NCBI RefSeq assembly: GCF_015160855.1
Contig: NZ_CP063373.1
Span: 7,725,001-7,789,000 of the forward strand
DNA: 64,000 bases
Reading direction: 5' to 3'
DNA from: Streptomyces ferrugineus
Lineage (GTDB): Bacteria; Actinomycetota; Actinomycetes; Streptomycetales; Streptomycetaceae
This document shows, in pieces, positions 61,503 through 64,000 of the stretch. A program made the position numbers and the translations under genes. The notes under the pieces were generated by a model. That model did not search any database and had not been told where the DNA came from. It was given only the letters and a program-made list of their open reading frames with translations. The number at the start of each line of letters is the position of its first letter. Positions within the stretch are counted from its first letter, which is position 1.

Positions 61503-63056
61503 CTACTCGATGGTCCGAGGTACGTTGCGGTTGCGGTCTTCCTCGGAGATCCAGGTCTCCTCATCCTCGACCAGGTAGTCGGGACGGTCGCCCCTGTTGT
61601 TCTCGTCCTCCGGTCGTCGGCCGTTGCGGCTGCCCATGCCTCCGGCCATTCCACCCGCCATGGCACCACGCTGGGTTCCGCCGCGGCTGCCATGCAGGCC
61701 CGCACCGCCGCCGGCACCCTTGCCAGAGACTCCCTTGGCTGCGCCGACAACGCCGCCACGGGACTTCGCGAGGGCCCCACGGCTGCCGGCACCGGCACCG
61801 GCTCGGCCAGCCGCACCAGCCCCGGCGCCACCCATCGCTCCCATACCAGCCCGGCCTCCTGCGCCGCGCCCCGCTGCCGTTCCACCACCAGCCAAGCCGC
61901 CACGAACGCCCCCGGGCCCGATGCCGCCGCGTGCGGCCGCGCCTCGTCCGAGGCCAGCCCCTCCGCCAGGAGCCACGACGCCCGGGCTCTGTGTGCCACT
62001 GGCACCGAGGCCACCACCTCCGCCGCTGATGCCGCCGGCAGCGCTCGTGCTAGGGCCGGTGCCAGTCAGTCCGGGCGAGATGCTGTCCACCTTCGTTCGA
62101 GCTGCCGGGAGTTGAGAACCTCCCGTGATACCGGCATCGCGGGGCACCGTAGGACCTGGCTTGATGCTGGACGTCGATCCTGCGCTCCAAGGCTTATTGG
62201 CCGCGCGAGCTGTACCCGGTCCTCCCGCCGCAGCGCTTGGCAGCGCGATTGGAGCAGGCATCGTCACATCGCTATTGGGGGGCGCGATGCCCTTCTCTTG
62301 ATCTCGACTCCCGTTGGCCCTGAGGTTCTTCGTGTAGACCTGGTAGTTGGTCGCCAGCCTCTCCATCACCGCAACGGCCTGGAGCTTTCGCTCCATGCCC
62401 AGCGACAGGTTCTTCTCGTTCGCCTCGGCCACGGCGTCGGCGCTGGCACCCGTAGCCAAGTCCCTCTTCATCTGGGCGTCATCCCGGCCGCTGTCATTGA
62501 GCTTGTCACCCGCGCTCTCAAGCCTCGACGGTTCCTCGATGGGCTCCATCTCGGCAATGGCAGCGTCGAGGTCCTTGCTGATCGCAAAGAGCTGCTCCGC
62601 CGTGAAGTTGGCGTACGCGGCACCGTTCCGGATTTGGGCACCGACTTCGTCCGCCCTGCGCTTGAAGGCTTCGGCTGCCGCACCTTCCCAGTGTTCGAGG
62701 ACGTTGTCGACAGCCGTCTGGAGTGTCCCGGCGATACTGGTCTTGGACGGTGCTGTGTCCACCGCACCGGTCTTGCCGTCTCCTTCGCCGCCGGAAAGAA
62801 GCTGGTGGACGCTCTTCCAGTGATCTCCAGCCACGGAGATTTTCCCGGGGTTGGAGTTCATGATCATCTTGCGAAGGCCATTGACCGAGTACTGCATGAA
62901 GTCCGTCTTGAAGGCGCCGCGATCGATGCCTTTGCCATTGCGTGCGACCGTGTCGGACTCAATACGCCGGTCGTGGTCCCTTTGCTGACCTGCCGCCCGT
63001 TCCTGCTGCTCCCGGGCCGTCCGGCCCTCCACGTTATCTACATTGTCCCCGGCCAT
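61503..63056 (-). CDS. Gly-rich WXG/PPE-like secreted protein with YxxxD signal
   Basis: A 517-residue protein. Charged N-terminus, WxG turn at about residue 122 (LEHWEGAAAEAFKRRADEV) in a long helical region, polar linker (250-330), then about 150 residues of Gly/Ala-rich sequence and a C-terminal segment DYLVEDEETW that fits the type VII export signal YxxxD/E. ATG at 63056 has GAGGGGAG upstream. It follows the EspC-like gene by 39 bp and precedes mycosin copy 2. Its size and composition recall actinobacterial PPE-like proteins. A decayed copy is at 56790-57240. Confidence 0.88.
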   Translation of the reverse strand: MAGDNVDNVEGRTAREQQERAAGQQRDHDRRIESDTVARNGKGIDRGAFKTDFMQYSVNGLRKMIMNSNPGKISVAGDHWKSVHQLLSGGEGDGKTGAVDTAPSKTSIAGTLQTAVDNVLEHWEGAAAEAFKRRADEVGAQIRNGAAYANFTAEQLFAISKDLDAAIAEMEPIEEPSRLESAGDKLNDSGRDDAQMKRDLATGASADAVAEANEKNLSLGMERKLQAVAVMERLATNYQVYTKNLRANGSRDQEKGIAPPNSDVTMPAPIALPSAAAGGPGTARAANKPWSAGSTSSIKPGPTVPRDAGITGGSQLPAARTKVDSISPGLTGTGPSTSAAGGISGGGGGLGASGTQSPGVVAPGGGAGLGRGAAARGGIGPGGVRGGLAGGGTAAGRGAGGRAGMGAMGGAGAGAAGRAGAGAGSRGALAKSRGGVVGAAKGVSGKGAGGGAGLHGSRGGTQRGAMAGGMAGGMGSRNGRRPEDENNRGDRPDYLVEDEETWISEEDRNRNVPRTIE

Positions 63057-63095
63057 GCCCTACTCCCCTCGTCAATGCTTTCCGGAACCCGTCCG

Positions 63096-63455
63096 CTAGA
63101 CCATCGCGTCATTCGTGGAACCACCCGAGCCGCCCACGCTGCGCTTGATCTCGTGCTCCTCGTCGTTGTACCTGTCCCGGACCTTCGAGGTTTTCGTGCT
63201 GAAGTCGTCGATCAACTCGTGGAGCTTCTTGATCATCTCCTCGATCTTGATCTTCATTTCGCTCTCAGCCGCTTTCAGGTCCTGGGCTTCCAGGAATCGA
63301 CAAGAACCATCTGAAACCTGGCCGAAGGCATCCTCCGGGATGTGCGTGTCGTACTTCGAACTGTTCCCGGCCTTATCCATGTCATCCAGCAGCCGCCAGA
63401 GCCTCCGGATGACCTCATCCAGCGCGCTCAGATCAACCCGCATCCCGTTACTCAT
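63096..63455 (-). CDS. EspC/WXG100-like small secreted protein
   Basis: A 119-residue all-helical protein (VDLSALDEVIRRLWRLLDDM; AAESEMKIKIEEMIKKLHEL) with a Gly/Ser-rich tail. Its position directly before the Gly-rich WXG gene is that of a secreted partner, resembling ESX-1 EspC-type factors in layout. ATG at 63455 has GAGAGGA upstream. The gene before it is the third mycosin, 61 bp away. Confidence 0.78.
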   Translation of the reverse strand: MSNGMRVDLSALDEVIRRLWRLLDDMDKAGNSSKYDTHIPEDAFGQVSDGSCRFLEAQDLKAAESEMKIKIEEMIKKLHELIDDFSTKTSKVRDRYNDEEHEIKRSVGGSGGSTNDAMV

Positions 63456-63516
63456 ACCCCGTTGTCCTCTCCCCTGTTTCTCAAGTTGTCAGCACCCGCT
63501 CGGTGCCCGTGCCAAG

Positions 63517-64000
63517 TCATCGTCCACGTCCAGCCCCGTACGACGTAGCAGCCCGACCGGACTCCGCGGCCCGCCGGCTACGCCAGTCCCGCACAGCCAC
63601 CCCGCTCCCCGCAACCACGAGCGCGAGCACAAGTCCCGTACCCAGCACATAAATAGCTACCCGGCGCTCCCGCTCCGCCTCGCTCTCCCCCATGGTCACG
63701 GCCATCGGGACGACACCCCCCGCCCCGGCCGCAACCGGCGGATCCGGCTCCGGAGAAGTCCCCGGCGTGGAGTCGTCCGACAGCGCGGCAACCGGATCCA
63801 CGACACCCCACCCGATGAACCGGTTGGGCCCCCGCCCCGGCCGCTGAGCCGTTTCCTCGATGCGTGTGGCGATCTGGGCCGCGGTCCAGTCCGGGTTCTT
63901 CTCCTTCAGCAGGGCCGCGACTCCCGCCACGTACGGCGCCGCGAAGCTCGTGCCGTCGGCCGTGCACTGGCCGCCCTGCGGGACCGTCGAGACCATGCCG
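63517..64000 (-). CDS. mycP: Mycosin (copy 3, 5' end beyond window)
   Basis: The C-terminal 160 residues of a subtilisin-like mycosin. The catalytic serine is in the canonical motif ADGTSFAAPYVAGVAALL, followed by WTAAQIATRIEETAQRPGRG, a Pro/Asp linker, one transmembrane helix (VAIYVLGTGLVLALVVAGSGVAV) and a short basic tail (RDWRSRRAAESGR). Unlike copies 1 and 2 it keeps the classical GTSFAAP motif and lacks the Pro/Gln tail, so it is likelier to be the core-apparatus mycosin. Its start, signal peptide, Asp and His lie past base 64000. Confidence 0.92.
   Translation of the reverse strand, partial: GMVSTVPQGGQCTADGTSFAAPYVAGVAALLKEKNPDWTAAQIATRIEETAQRPGRGPNRFIGWGVVDPVAALSDDSTPGTSPEPDPPVAAGAGGVVPMAVTMGESEAERERRVAIYVLGTGLVLALVVAGSGVAVRDWRSRRAAESGRAATSYGAGRGR

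Overview
The window looks like part of a Streptomyces chromosome. It is very GC-rich, many genes start with GTG, and the left arm carries the rnj-dapA-thyX-dapB-M16 peptidase-pnp-rpsO block that, from memory, sits beside the type VII (ESX) secretion genes in S. coelicolor (around SCO5734-SCO5745). No database search was run; all names rest on motifs and domain order read from the sequence.

Layout. (1) 1-9.5 kb is conserved housekeeping: RNase J, DapA, ThyX, two small envelope proteins, DapB, an M16 peptidase, PNPase and ribosomal protein S15. (2) 9.7-16.4 kb holds two core type VII genes, eccD (minus) and a fused three-ATPase eccC (plus), then a WXG100-like protein and a DUF397 protein. (3) 16.7-31.8 kb is a toxin/immunity region. 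It holds a P-loop ATPase, a degenerate-deaminase/SUKH-4 protein and an Imm35-like protein, followed by a 1460-residue WXG-type polymorphic toxin with two catalytic domains (papain-like glutamine deamidase and a nucleic-acid deaminase), and then a P-loop ATPase fused to SUKH-4. (4) 31.9-37.6 kb is a minus-strand effector operon (WXG100-like partner, WXG-domain effectors, two small 'VLSGR' proteins) facing two membrane proteins. (5) 37.6-40.3 kb is a stack of three IS5-type elements. (6) 40.3-54.8 kb has a membrane-anchored PQQ-propeller/gluzincin pair and several WXG modules, two of them broken by further IS5-type insertions with readable target duplications. (7) 54.9-64 kb has two diverged copies of a module (Gly-rich WXG protein, mycosin, orphan tail protein), the first with a decayed WXG gene, then an EspC-like protein and the end of a third mycosin.

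How it fits together. EccC and EccD provide the motor and membrane channel. Small WXG100-like partners are encoded upstream of, and often overlap, large WXG effectors, which suggests paired secretion. Mycosins are the membrane-bound processing proteases. EccB, EccE and canonical EsxA/EsxB are not visible. About 48 kb of effector, immunity and IS material therefore separates eccC from the third mycosin. The region has decayed and rearranged: two frameshifted genes, two IS-interrupted WXG genes and four gene remnants are present.
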